From: Sphingopyxis sp. JAI108
GTDB taxonomy: Bacteria > Pseudomonadota > Alphaproteobacteria > Sphingomonadales > Sphingomonadaceae
Direction: 5' to 3'
NCBI RefSeq assembly: GCF_013410105.1
Contig: NZ_JACCCJ010000002.1
Coordinates: 513,501-577,500 of the forward strand
Length of the DNA stretch: 64,000 bases
Shown here: positions 1-8,469 of the stretch, one piece after another
How the letters are laid out: every line of letters starts with the position of its first letter
How positions within the stretch are numbered: the first letter of the stretch is position 1
Position numbers and translations under genes: made by a program
The notes under the pieces: generated by a model
What the model was told of the DNA's origin: nothing
Seen by the model: only the letters and a program-made list of their open reading frames with translations
Databases searched by the model: none

Positions 1-2329
1 CGCTGAGGCTCGCGAGCGTGCGTTCGTGCGCCGCCAGCGCGCCCTGCGCCGTGCTGGCGTCCGCACGCGCGCGCTCGGTCACCTGCTCCTCGGCGTCGAG
101 CGCGGCGCGGGCCAGCCGCTCGTCGGGGAGCGCGGCGAGCGCGGCCTCCTGCGCGGCGAGCGTTTCGGCGGCTTCCCTTGCGGCCTCGGCGATCTCGGCG
201 AGGCGGCGGTCGAAGAGCGCTGCGGCATCGCGGTGCCGATCGAGCGCGGCCTGCGCCTGGTCGGCGGCGCGCAACGCGGTGCGGCGCGTTTCGTCGGCCT
301 GCGCGAGCGCCTTGCGCGCGGCGCCAGCGGCCTCGGCCAGTTCGGCGGTCTTCGCGGCGGCGGCGTCGCGGCGGTCGCGAAGTTCCTGCACGCCGAGTTC
401 GACCTGCGGCCGCTGCGCCGCGAGCGCGTCGAGACGGTTCTGGCGCTGCAGCCGCTCGGTCGCGGTCGCGCCGTCGCCGCGCGTCACGAAGCCGTCCCAG
501 CGGCGCATCACGCCATCGGTGGTGACGAGGCGCTGGCCCACCGCGAGCGGCTGACCGCCATCGCTTGTCGCCACCGCGACCTGCGCGAGGCGGCGCGCCA
601 GCGCGGCGGGGGCCTGGACGAATTTGGCAAGCGATTCGGTGCCCGCGGGAAGCGCGGGATCGCCCGTCGCCGCATCGGCGCCGCCCCAGCTGCGCGCGGC
701 ATCGCGGTCGGTGCCGGCATCGAGGTCGTCGCCGAGCGCGGCGGCGAGCGCGGCTTCATAGCCGGGCGCGACGCGGAGCTGATCGAGGATGCGGCCCGCG
801 TCGCTGCGCGCGGCGGCGAGCGCGCGTTCGAGCGTCGACGCCTCGCCTTCCAAGGCGGCGAGCGCGGCGCGCGCCTCTGCCAGCGCCGCTTCGATACCCG
901 CGAGGTCGGCGGCGGTCGCTTCGCGGTCGGCCTCGGCGGCGTGCAGCGCATTTTCCGCGGTCGCGATCGCGGCTTCGGCGGCTTCGGCGGCCTCCGCGCT
1001 GTCGGCGAGCGTCGCGGCGAGTGCGGCGCTGTCGCCAAGCGAGGCGACCTCGGCATCGACGCGCGCCTTGTCCCCGGCGACGCGGCGCACCGCAGCTTCG
1101 GCGCTTTCCACCGCCGAAACGGCGATACGCCGGTCGGCGGCCTCGCTCGCGGCCCTGGCGCGCGCTTGCGCAAGCGCGACCTCGGCATCGCGGAGGCGCG
1201 CCTGCGCGGCAAGGCTGGCTTCGGCGAGCGCGGCCTTGCCTGCGCCGTGCCCGGCGATGTCCTGCGCCAGCGATTTGGTTTCGGTGTCGAGCGCGGTCAG
1301 CGCGGCATGCGCCTCGCGCGCGAGTTCGCCTTCGTGCGCGCGGTCGTCGGCGATGCGCCGCTGCTGCGTCGCCAGATCTTCGAGCCGCTGGAGCGCGGCG
1401 CGTTCCTCGCCCTGCAGCCGCACCTGCGTCGCGGTGGCTTCGGCGAGCGCGTCGCGCTGCGCCTGTGCATCGCTGCGCGCCGCCGCGACGCGGGTGGCGA
1501 CCTCGGTTTGCGCCTTCGATATGGTTTCGAGCTCGTCCTGCGCGGTTTTCACCGCGGCTTCAGCGGCGTCGGCGTCGCGGCGCGCCTGATCGGCGGCGGC
1601 AGCGGCATCGCGCCAGCGCGCGTAGATGAGCCGCCCTTCGGCGATACGGATATCGTCGCTGAGCTTCTTGTATTTCTCCGCCGCGCGCGCCTGCCTGCGC
1701 AGCGCGTTCGCGCGCACCTCCATGTCGGCGACGATTTCGGAGAGGCGGGTGAGATTGGTTTCGGTCGCGCGCAATTTCTGCTCGGCGTCCTTGCGGCGGA
1801 CGTGCAGCCCGGCGATGCCCGCCGCTTCCTCGAGCATCGCGCGGCGGTCGGTCGGCTTGGCGGCGATGACGTTGGCGATCTTGCCCTGGCTGACGAGCGC
1901 GGGGCTGTGCGCGCCGGTCGCGGCGTCGGCAAAGATCAGCGCGACATCCTTGGCGCGCACGTCGCGGCCGTTGGCGCGATAGGCGCTGCCCGCGCCGCGT
2001 TCGATACGGCGGATGACCTCGAGATCGTCGCCGTCGCCGCCATCGGACAGCCCGGCGACGAGCGCGCCTTCGGTGTCGCAATGGAGCGCGACCTCGGCAA
2101 AGTCGCGCGCCGGGCGCGACGAGGTGCCGGCGAAGATGACATCCTCCATCCCGCCGCCGCGCATCGATTTGGGCGAGGATTCGCCCATCACCCAGCGGAT
2201 CGCTTCGAGCAGGTTCGACTTGCCGCAGCCATTGGGGCCGACGACGCCGGTCAGCCCGGGCTCGATGCGCAGTTCGGTGGGTTCGACGAAGCTTTTGAAT
2301 CCGGTGAGGCGCAGCCGCTTTATCTGCAC
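1..2329 (-). CDS. smc: Chromosome segregation ATPase SMC (5' part; runs off left edge)
   Basis: SMC forms the ring-shaped condensin with ScpA and ScpB that organises the chromosome. Reading the minus strand from a GTG at 2329 gives an N-terminal ATPase head starting QIKRLRLTGFKSFVEP, with Walker A GPNGCGKSN near residue 30 and the SMC-typical GMEDVIFAGT. A long alanine- and glutamate-rich coiled coil follows. A hinge segment near 500-600 on the plus scale reads GQRLVTTDGVMRRWDGFVTR. About 776 codons are present, so the distal coiled coil and the C-terminal head lie left of the window. The GTG start is inferred because QIKRLRLTGFKSF aligns with known SMC N-termini; the Shine-Dalgarno is weak. 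The gene lies downstream of two DsbA-like genes on the same strand, across a 161-bp gap with a strong hairpin. Confidence 0.95.
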   Translation of the reverse strand, partial: MQIKRLRLTGFKSFVEPTELRIEPGLTGVVGPNGCGKSNLLEAIRWVMGESSPKSMRGGGMEDVIFAGTSSRPARDFAEVALHCDTEGALVAGLSDGGDGDDLEVIRRIERGAGSAYRANGRDVRAKDVALIFADAATGAHSPALVSQGKIANVIAAKPTDRRAMLEEAAGIAGLHVRRKDAEQKLRATETNLTRLSEIVADMEVRANALRRQARAAEKYKKLSDDIRIAEGRLIYARWRDAAAAADQARRDADAAEAAVKTAQDELETISKAQTEVATRVAAARSDAQAQRDALAEATATQVRLQGEERAALQRLEDLATQQRRIADDRAHEGELAREAHAALTALDTETKSLAQDIAGHGAGKAALAEASLAAQARLRDAEVALAQARARAASEAADRRIAVSAVESAEAAVRRVAGDKARVDAEVASLGDSAALAATLADSAEAAEAAEAAIATAENALHAAEADREATAADLAGIEAALAEARAALAALEGEASTLERALAAARSDAGRILDQLRVAPGYEAALAAALGDDLDAGTDRDAARSWGGADAATGDPALPAGTESLAKFVQAPAALARRLAQVAVATSDGGQPLAVGQRLVTTDGVMRRWDGFVTRGDGATATERLQRQNRLDALAAQRPQVELGVQELRDRRDAAAAKTAELAEAAGAARKALAQADETRRTALRAADQAQAALDRHRDAAALFDRRLAEIAEAAREAAETLAAQEAALAALPDERLARAALDAEEQVTERARADASTAQGALAAHERTLASLS

Positions 2330-2435
2330 GGGAGAAACCCGCGCAGTCTATCGAATCGGAGCTGGTGCAACCTTGGTGTCACATATCCCCCATGCAGCCG
2401 TCATGCCGTGCGGCACGGGGAGTCGCAAGGGGGTA

Positions 2436-2477
2436 GGAACACCGTCGCCCCCGCCTTCGCGGGGACGACGGTGTTCC
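2436..2477. repeat. Long inverted repeat between dsbA-like gene and smc
   Basis: Two 19-base arms (2436-2454 and 2459-2477) pair with a single mismatch around a CTTC loop. The core GTCGCCCCCGC/GCGGGGACGAC resembles the repeat at 39211-39237. There is no T-tract on either side, so it looks like a dispersed palindromic repeat rather than an intrinsic terminator. It could still shape smc mRNA. Confidence 0.75.
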
Positions 2478-2490
2478 GTATGACGACGCC

Positions 2491-3231
2491 TTAGCGCGCG
2501 CCCATCGTGCGCAGGCGGTCGCGCAGCGGGCCCCAGGCGGCGATGCCTTCGGCGACCTGGCCGTTGATGACGAAGGTCGGCGTGCCGGTGATCTGATATT
2601 TCTCGACGCCCGCGTTGGTGCCCTTTTCGATCGCCTCGACATTTTCGACCTTGGCGAGGCACTGCTGGATCGTGGCGGCGGGGACGCCGCGCTGCTGGTA
2701 GAATTGGTCGATGCCCCAGCCCTTGGCGAGCGCGGTGAAGCGCTGCTCCGGCGGCAGCTTCATCGCTTCCTCGATCCCCGGCTGCGGCTTTGACGCGCCG
2801 GCGATGAAGGCCTCATGCTCGATGAAGGTCGCGTCGGCGAGCGGGAAGAAGCGGTCGGGGCCGGTGCATTTGACGATCGCGCCGGCGATCGCATCGACCG
2901 GGTGGAGCATGAACGGCGTCAGCTTGTACGATACGCGGCCGGTGTCGACGAAATCGCGCTTCAGCTCCTCGTGCGAATCCTGCGTGAATTTCGCGCAGTG
3001 GCCGCAGGTGAAAGCGCCGAATTCCTCGATCTTGATCGGGGCATCGGGGTTCCCCATGACCATGCCGTCGCCGTCGACGCTGACGACCTGCGACCAGCTC
3101 TTGCCGGCGGGCGGCGCGACCTTCGCGACAACCTCCTGCTCCTTGGCGGGGTCATCGGCGCCGCCGCCGCAGCCGGCGAGCGCGAGCGCGCCGAGCGAGG
3201 ACAGGAGGGCGATACGAAGCGATGCGTTCAT
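2491..3231 (-). CDS. DsbA-family thiol:disulfide oxidoreductase, predicted lipoprotein
   Basis: This 246-residue protein has a thioredoxin/DsbA fold (DSBA-like, thioredoxin_4 group). The N-terminus is a lipoprotein signal ending ALAGC, with the lipidated Cys at residue 21. The active site is FTCGHC (Cys76 and Cys79), and the cis-Pro loop reads ITGTPTFVINGQ. It probably oxidises or isomerises disulfides in periplasmic proteins while anchored to a membrane. The start at 3231 is chosen because GGAGAAAG precedes it and the signal peptide begins there; a longer in-frame extension lacks signal character. A paralogue lies immediately upstream at 3269-3985, and smc lies downstream. Confidence 0.9.
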   Translation of the reverse strand: MNASLRIALLSSLGALALAGCGGGADDPAKEQEVVAKVAPPAGKSWSQVVSVDGDGMVMGNPDAPIKIEEFGAFTCGHCAKFTQDSHEELKRDFVDTGRVSYKLTPFMLHPVDAIAGAIVKCTGPDRFFPLADATFIEHEAFIAGASKPQPGIEEAMKLPPEQRFTALAKGWGIDQFYQQRGVPAATIQQCLAKVENVEAIEKGTNAGVEKYQITGTPTFVINGQVAEGIAAWGPLRDRLRTMGAR

Positions 3232-3268
3232 CTTTTTCTTTCTCCACGAAAACGGGTTTGCGCAGCTT

Positions 3269-3985
3269 TTAAGAGGCCTTGAGCGCGAGGTCGAGTTTCG
3301 ATTTGAGCGCCGGCCAGGCGGTGACGTCGGCGTTGCGGCCATTGACGAAGAAGCTCGGCGTGCCCTCGACCCGGTCGGCGTTGAGCCCGATGTTGGTCAT
3401 GCCGGTGAGTTCGGCCTGCGCGACCTCGCTGTCCAGCGCGGCGTCGAGCTGCGCCTGCGTATAGCCGCGCGCGCGCATCAGCGCGGCGAGGCCGGTGCCC
3501 GCGGCGATCTTGCGCGCGCGCTCGGCCGTGGGGCCTTCGAGCCAGCTCTTTTTCTGCGCCTCGGTGGCTTTCTGGACCTTGGCGATGGTCGCGGGGAAAG
3601 CGGCGAAGATCGCCTGATGATTGCCGGCGAAAGCTTTCGCACCGCCGACGCGCGCAAGCAGCGCCGCGGTCATGTCGACGGGGTCGCGGACGAGGTTGCG
3701 ATATTCGAACAGCACCAGCCCGCGGTCGATATATTGGGTCTTGAGCGGAAGCGTGCCCGCCTTCGCGAAATCGGCGCAGATGTGGCAGGTATAGCTGAAA
3801 TATTCGACGAGGCGGACCTTGGCGGCGGGATTGCCGGCGAGAAAGGCGCCGATCGGGGTGGTCGACACGGTCTGCGACCATGCGGCAGCTTTGGCGGGCG
3901 CCGCCGCGATCAGGCCGAGCGCAGCGCCCGAGAGCGCCAGCACCGCCGTCCGGCGGTCGAGAAGCGGGTCGTCAAAAGCGGACAT
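3269..3985 (-). CDS. DsbA-family thiol:disulfide oxidoreductase, exported
   Basis: A second DsbA-like protein of 238 residues. The N-terminus carries an RR pair followed by a hydrophobic stretch (DRRTAVLALSGAALGL) and an A-rich cleavage region (PAKAAA), suggesting Tat- or Sec-dependent export. The active site is YTCHIC (Cys67/Cys70), and the cis-Pro region reads VEGTPSFFVNG. It likely works in the periplasm with the lipoprotein paralogue 37 bp downstream. The stop codon of the DUF721 gene lies 9 bp upstream of its start, so DUF721-dsbA-dsbA are probably cotranscribed. Which one acts as oxidase or isomerase cannot be told from sequence. Confidence 0.9.
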   Translation of the reverse strand: MSAFDDPLLDRRTAVLALSGAALGLIAAAPAKAAAWSQTVSTTPIGAFLAGNPAAKVRLVEYFSYTCHICADFAKAGTLPLKTQYIDRGLVLFEYRNLVRDPVDMTAALLARVGGAKAFAGNHQAIFAAFPATIAKVQKATEAQKKSWLEGPTAERARKIAAGTGLAALMRARGYTQAQLDAALDSEVAQAELTGMTNIGLNADRVEGTPSFFVNGRNADVTAWPALKSKLDLALKAS

Positions 3986-3994
3986 CCGTCGTTC

Positions 3995-4579
3995 CTAACT
4001 GATCCGGGGAAGCTTGGGCGGTGTCGCCAGCCCTGCCGCCATGCGTTCGAGCACGGTGCGCAGTTCCGGGTCGCCGATGTCGCGCAGGCTGTCCCCCAGT
4101 TCGGCGGGTACGGGTTTCAGCATTGCCGGCGGCTGAACGGGCGCAGCGGGGGTGACCTGCCCGTGCGTCATGCGAACACTGGCGATCGCGGCATAGCCGA
4201 AGAAGCGGTTGACCGCGGCGACGATGTCGGGCGCGACATGCTGGAGCATCGGTGCGTGCGCGCCGCTGATCGTGAGGTGCAGCGTGCCGCCCGCTTTCTG
4301 CCCTGCCGGAAAGCGGATCATCGCGGGCTGGGTGACGTCGGCGAGCCGATCCCCGACGATCTCGCGCCAGCGGCTGACCACCGACGACTGGACGAAACCG
4401 AATTTGCGAAAGGCGGTGCGGCCGATTTCGGGGACGAGGTCGGAGATCGCACGCGCCTCGCCGCCGCGCGGGCGCTCATAGGGGCGCGCCGCCGCCTTGG
4501 TGGTTTTCGCGCCGCCTTTCGTTCCCGCTTTCGCCCGCACCTTTTTGGCGGGCGTGCCGTCTTCGGTGCCTTTCGTCAT
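3995..4579 (-). CDS. DUF721 (DciA-like) protein
   Basis: The central region, from about residue 45, reads AFRKFGFVQSSVVSRWREIV followed by GDRLADVTQPAMIRFP, which is the DUF721/DciA signature. DciA is the ancestral loader of the replicative helicase DnaB in bacteria without DnaC, so a replication role is likely but inferred from the family. The N-terminus is a lysine- and alanine-rich basic tail suited to DNA binding. The start is ambiguous: ATG at 4579 (TKGTEDG) or 4591 (four residues longer). Neither has a convincing Shine-Dalgarno. The gene diverges from mutY with only about 26 bp between start codons, and is followed closely by two dsbA-like genes. Confidence 0.8.
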   Translation of the reverse strand: MTKGTEDGTPAKKVRAKAGTKGGAKTTKAAARPYERPRGGEARAISDLVPEIGRTAFRKFGFVQSSVVSRWREIVGDRLADVTQPAMIRFPAGQKAGGTLHLTISGAHAPMLQHVAPDIVAAVNRFFGYAAIASVRMTHGQVTPAAPVQPPAMLKPVPAELGDSLRDIGDPELRTVLERMAAGLATPPKLPRIS

Positions 4580-4605
4580 GCAGGGCGCCATGCCATAGGC
4601 GGGGG

Positions 4606-5646
4606 GTGAGCGTCCAGACTTCCGCTATCGTCGATGATTTCGCGCGCCGCCTGCTCGGATGGTATGACCGCTCCGCGCGGGTGCTGCCGTGGCGGATCGC
4701 GCCGAACAGCGGCGGGGTCCCCGACCCCTATCGCATCTGGCTGGCCGAAGTCATGCTTCAGCAGACGACCGTCGCTGCGGTAACGGGCTATTTCGCGCGC
4801 TTCACGGCGCGCTGGCCGACCGTCGCCGACCTCGCCGCGGCGGACGATGCCGACGTCATGGCAGCGTGGGCGGGGCTCGGCTATTATGCGCGCGCCCGCA
4901 ACCTGCTCGCCTGCGCGCGCGCCGTGGTCGCGGATCATGGGGGGCGTTTTCCCGACAGCGAGGCAGGGCTGCGCGCGCTGCCGGGGGTCGGCGATTATAC
5001 CGCCGCGGCGGTCGCGGCGATCGCCTTCGGACGCGCGGCGGTGGTCGTCGATGCGAATATCGAGCGTGTGATTGCGCGCCACCGCCTGATCGAGACGCCG
5101 CTGCCGACGGCCAAGCGCGAGATTCGCGCGGCGCTGGCGCCGCTGGTTCCCGCGGACCGGTCGGGCGATTTCGCGCAGGCGCTGATGGACCTTGGCGCAG
5201 GCGTCTGCACACCGCGTAGTCCGGCCTGCGCGATCTGCCCGGTGACGGCCGACTGCCGCGCGCGCGGTCGCCCCGACATCGAGCGCCTGCCCGTCAAGCC
5301 GCCGAAAAAGGCGAAGCCGCATCGGCACGGGGTCGCCTGGTGGATCGAGCGCGACGGCGCGATCTGGCTCACGCGGCGGCCCGACAAGGGGATGCTCGGC
5401 GGGATGCGTGCGCTGCCCGGCGGCGAGTGGACCGACGCGCGCGCCGCCGAGTCGGGAATCGTCAGCGTCGATCATGGCTTCACCCATTTCGACCTGACGC
5501 TGACATTGGTGCGCCGCGAAGCACCACCGCAAGCCGGCGATGCCGCAGCGGAAGGCATGTGGTGGCCGATCGCGGACCTTGACGCCGCAGGGCTGCCGAC
5601 GCTCTATCGCAAGCTGACCGACAAGATGCTGGAGAGAGATATATGA
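4606..5646 (+). CDS. mutY: A/G-specific adenine DNA glycosylase MutY
   Basis: MutY removes adenine mispaired with 8-oxoguanine in base-excision repair. The 346-residue protein shows the catalytic Glu in LAEVMLQQTTV near residue 48. The helix-hairpin-helix LPGVGDYTAAAVAAIAFG is followed by the catalytic Asp in VVVDANIERV. The [4Fe-4S] ligands are C-X6-C-X2-C-X5-C in CTPRSPACAICPVTADC near residues 201-217. A C-terminal NUDIX-like 8-oxoG recognition domain follows (WLTRRPDKGMLGGMRALPGG). The start is a GTG, inferred because it places the family-typical FARRLLGWYDRSARVLPWR near residue 10. The stop overlaps the next ATG (ATGA), so translation is coupled to the hydrolase downstream. Confidence 0.96.
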   Translation: MSVQTSAIVDDFARRLLGWYDRSARVLPWRIAPNSGGVPDPYRIWLAEVMLQQTTVAAVTGYFARFTARWPTVADLAAADDADVMAAWAGLGYYARARNLLACARAVVADHGGRFPDSEAGLRALPGVGDYTAAAVAAIAFGRAAVVVDANIERVIARHRLIETPLPTAKREIRAALAPLVPADRSGDFAQALMDLGAGVCTPRSPACAICPVTADCRARGRPDIERLPVKPPKKAKPHRHGVAWWIERDGAIWLTRRPDKGMLGGMRALPGGEWTDARAAESGIVSVDHGFTHFDLTLTLVRREAPPQAGDAAAEGMWWPIADLDAAGLPTLYRKLTDKMLERDI

Positions 5647-6941
5647 CCATGATGGTATCGCGCCGCGCGTTGATGGGCGGGATCGCGCTGGCGGGTGCGG
5701 GCGCGCTGCTGCCGCGCGCCGCGCTCGCGTGGCGCGCCGAAGGCGCGGCGCTCTATCCCGCGACCAGCGCTTTCGTCAAAGGCTTCGTCGATCGCCGCGA
5801 ACTTGCGGGCACGCTCGCCGCGATCGGCAAGGGACAGGCGGCGCCCGTCTTCATCGGCGCGGGGGTGCAATCGAACGATTCATCGACGCCGGTCGGTCCC
5901 GATACATTATGGCGCCTCTATTCGATGACCAAGCCGGTCACCGGAATCGCGGCGATGCTGCTGATCGAGGATGGCAAGATGACGCTCGATCAGCCGATCG
6001 CCGATTTCCTGCCTGCTTTCGCCAATATGAAGGTGCAGAACACGCCCGACGGGTCGATCACGGACGTCCGCCCGGCGAGGGGCCCGATCACGGTGCGCCA
6101 GCTGCTGACCCACACCGCGGGGCTTGGCTACAACATCATCCAGAAGGGGCCGATCAAAAAAGCCTATGACGATGCGGGCATCGTCGGCGGGCAGGCCAGC
6201 CGCCTGCCGATCCCCGGCTTCGCGCCGGTCGATCCCGCGCCGAGCCTTGCCGCCATGGCCGACCGGCTGGCGGCGCTGCCGCTCGTCTATGAGCCCGGAA
6301 CCAAATGGAGCTATTCGATCAGCCTCGACCTGATGGGGCGGCTGATCGAGGTCGTGTCGGGGCAGGCTTTCGACGCGTTCCTGAAGGCGCGGCTGTTCGA
6401 CCCGCTCGGCATGGCGAGCACCGGATTCATGGTAGAGCCCGGGGACGTCGGGCGCTTCACGAGCAATTATGCGCCGTTCGGCGGCGCGCTCATTCCCTTC
6501 GACCCAGCGGCGAGTTCGATCTATCTCGACCCGCCGCCCTATCCGTTCGGCGGCGGCGGGCTGGTGTCGAGCGCGCGCGATTACGACCGCTTCCTCGCGA
6601 TGCTGCTGGGTGAAGGCCAAATCGGGGGCGCCACAGACGGCGTGCGCGTGATGAAGCCCGAAACCGCGCGGCTCGCGATGTCGAACCTGATCGCCGACAG
6701 CGTCGACCGCAAGGGCAGTTTCATCGACGGGCAGGGTTTCGGGGCGGGCGGGCGCGTGTCGCTCCCGACCTCTCCCGGCGGTGAAGGGATTTTCGGCTGG
6801 GCGGGCGCCGCGGGGACGATCGGCTTCGTCCATCGCAAGCTCGGTTATCGCGCCGCGGGCTATACGCAGATCATGCCGCCCGAATCGGTGCCTTTCCAGG
6901 GCAAGTTCGGCGAGACCTTCTTCAAGGATGTGGCGAGCTGA
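5643..6941 (+). CDS. Serine hydrolase of the beta-lactamase (class C/EstB) family
   Basis: A 432-residue exported hydrolase with a penicillin-binding-protein/class C beta-lactamase fold. The N-terminus has a twin-arginine-like SRRALM motif then a hydrophobic run and an ALA signal end. The catalytic SxxK is SMTK in WRLYSMTKPVTGIAAML, and the second motif is YSI in KWSYSISLDLMGRL. The C-terminal GWAGAAGTIGF may supply the third motif. Members include esterases, D-aminopeptidases and lactone hydrolases, so the substrate is unknown and true beta-lactamase activity is not implied. It sits in a coupled unit with mutY (4-bp overlap) upstream and nudC (1-bp overlap) downstream. Confidence 0.88.
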   Translation: MTMMVSRRALMGGIALAGAGALLPRAALAWRAEGAALYPATSAFVKGFVDRRELAGTLAAIGKGQAAPVFIGAGVQSNDSSTPVGPDTLWRLYSMTKPVTGIAAMLLIEDGKMTLDQPIADFLPAFANMKVQNTPDGSITDVRPARGPITVRQLLTHTAGLGYNIIQKGPIKKAYDDAGIVGGQASRLPIPGFAPVDPAPSLAAMADRLAALPLVYEPGTKWSYSISLDLMGRLIEVVSGQAFDAFLKARLFDPLGMASTGFMVEPGDVGRFTSNYAPFGGALIPFDPAASSIYLDPPPYPFGGGGLVSSARDYDRFLAMLLGEGQIGGATDGVRVMKPETARLAMSNLIADSVDRKGSFIDGQGFGAGGRVSLPTSPGGEGIFGWAGAAGTIGFVHRKLGYRAAGYTQIMPPESVPFQGKFGETFFKDVAS

Positions 6942-7813
6942 TGCCCTTGCCGCTCGGTTTTACCGGCGCGCGTCTCGATCGCGCCGACCAGATGCGCACC
7001 AATGCGGGGGCCTTTGCCGCCGCGACGGCCGACCCGCGCGCGACCTGCCTGACGCTCGACGGGATCGATTTCGTGCCGGGGACAGGCGGCGGGTTGCTGT
7101 GGGAGCCGCTCGATCCCGCCGACGATCGCGCGCTGATGCTGCTCGGCATCGACGATGCGGGTGCGCCGCGTTTCGTGCGCGAGGCCGCGGCGGGCACGCG
7201 GGTAGACGCGCGCTCGCGCACCGTGATGCGGCGGCTGCCCTTGCTGTCGGCGGAGGAGGCGGCGCTGTATGGCGGCGCCCGCAGCCTCGTCGACTGGCAT
7301 GCGCGCCATCGTTTCTGCGCGGTGTGCGGATCGCCGACCGACCTGTTTCGCGGCGGCTGGGGGCGGCGCTGCGGCAGCTGCAACGCCGAACATTTCCCGC
7401 GCGTCGACCCGGTCGTGATCATGCTCGCCGAGTTCGAGGGCCGCGTTCTCGTCGGGCGGCAGGGTGGTTTTCCGCCGGGCTTCTTCTCGGCGCTCGCGGG
7501 CTTCGTCGAGCCCGGCGAATCGCTGGAGGAAGCGGTGGCGCGCGAATTGTTCGAGGAAGCGGGCATCCATGTCACCGACGTTTCTTATGTGGCGAGCCAG
7601 CCCTGGCCCTTCCCCTCATCGCTGATGATCGGCTGCCGGGCGGTCGCGAAGGATCCCGCGCTGACGCTCGACACGACCGAGATCGAGGCGGCGATGTGGG
7701 TCGACCGCGCCGAGGTGCGCGCGGCGCTGGCGGGCGAGATGGGCGCAAGCTTCCTCGCGCCGCCGTCGCTGGCGATCGCGCGCTATCTGCTGGAGGATTG
7801 GGCGGAGTTGTAG
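6941..7813 (+). CDS. nudC: NAD(+) diphosphatase / NADH pyrophosphatase NudC
   Basis: NudC hydrolyses NAD(H) to NMN(H) and AMP and can remove NAD caps from RNA. The 290-residue protein has the N-terminal domain, then a zinc ribbon (FCAVCG and RRCGSCN), then the Nudix box GFVEPGESLEEAVARELFEE. The NudC-specific SQPWPFPSSLM follows, which identifies the subfamily. The ATG overlaps the preceding TGA by one base, so it is the last gene of the mutY-hydrolase-nudC unit. Downstream, 7820-7860 can form a weak bulged hairpin, but there is no clear T-tract. Confidence 0.95.
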   Translation: MPLPLGFTGARLDRADQMRTNAGAFAAATADPRATCLTLDGIDFVPGTGGGLLWEPLDPADDRALMLLGIDDAGAPRFVREAAAGTRVDARSRTVMRRLPLLSAEEAALYGGARSLVDWHARHRFCAVCGSPTDLFRGGWGRRCGSCNAEHFPRVDPVVIMLAEFEGRVLVGRQGGFPPGFFSALAGFVEPGESLEEAVARELFEEAGIHVTDVSYVASQPWPFPSSLMIGCRAVAKDPALTLDTTEIEAAMWVDRAEVRAALAGEMGASFLAPPSLAIARYLLEDWAEL

Positions 7814-7905
7814 GTAAGCGGTCTGGTGTCCGTTTTGGGGTGGAAAGCGGACCAGATGGCTTATCGCTTTTGATAGAGCTCGACCGCCTGCTTCACGAGC
7901 AGTTC

Positions 7906-8394
7906 CTAGGTCTCTTCCATATTAGTGCCGGTGTAAGCCTCCATTCGCCATGTCCCGTCGAGATAGTGTTCGCCGAGTGGCGACTCCAAAAAGCTCACGA
8001 TTCCGCGCAGCTCTTCCTCGGTGAATTCCCAGTTGATATGACTCTCATATGCTTCCTGATATTGCGGGCGATATTTCTCATAGGCTGCTTTCAGGGTGTC
8101 TATGGGGCCGGTCCATATCTCCATCAGCGTCCTGTTCTGTGGAGCATTTTCGGTGCCTTGCGCCCAACCCAACTCGGGTATGAAAGCGTATCTTTCTAAA
8201 AAGCTCCCTGTGTCGATCCGGACTTGAAGGCCAGATGCCTTCATAAACCGATGAATCAGAGCTAACTTCTCGGCACTCGGTGGGGAGGATTCCTGTGCGG
8301 ACGGCGCAATGACGGCGGCGGAACTTTGCGGCTCTGCATTTGCTGGCGAATTATGGCCGAGGGCCAGCAGGGCAATACAAATTAGCATTTTCAT
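7906..8394 (-). CDS. Secreted DUF2059-like protein, probably truncated by an in-frame amber codon
   Basis: A signal peptide (MKMLICIALLALG ... ANA) precedes a roughly 130-residue domain. Its ending, EEELRGIVSFLESPLGEHYL, resembles the DUF2059 pattern of a helix followed by a short S-P-x-G turn. The function of DUF2059 is unknown. Reading ends at a TAG at 7906-7908. Beyond it the same frame continues for 14 sensible residues, ELLVKQAVELYQKR, to a TAA at 7861, the sort of charged helix expected at the end of the family. A CAG-to-TAG change would explain it. The gene is clearly poorer in G+C and uses rarer codons than its neighbours, suggesting acquisition by transfer. Confidence 0.65.
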   Translation of the reverse strand: MKMLICIALLALGHNSPANAEPQSSAAVIAPSAQESSPPSAEKLALIHRFMKASGLQVRIDTGSFLERYAFIPELGWAQGTENAPQNRTLMEIWTGPIDTLKAAYEKYRPQYQEAYESHINWEFTEEELRGIVSFLESPLGEHYLDGTWRMEAYTGTNMEET

Positions 8395-8469
8395 GCAGGC
8401 ACTATGGCATCTTTGCCGACGGCCGCAATCGGTCGGAAGCGGCCTTCCCCGACGCCGCGACTGCGAAGT

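Noticed and set aside
26..2494. 822-codon plus-strand ORF over smc
   Set aside because: It has no domain, is Arg/Gly-rich, and lies opposite a clear SMC reading frame with head and hinge motifs.
7814..7860. Terminator after nudC
   Set aside because: The bulged inverted repeat TCTGGT..CCG/CGGACCAGA has no T-tract and weak pairing, so it was not listed as a feature.
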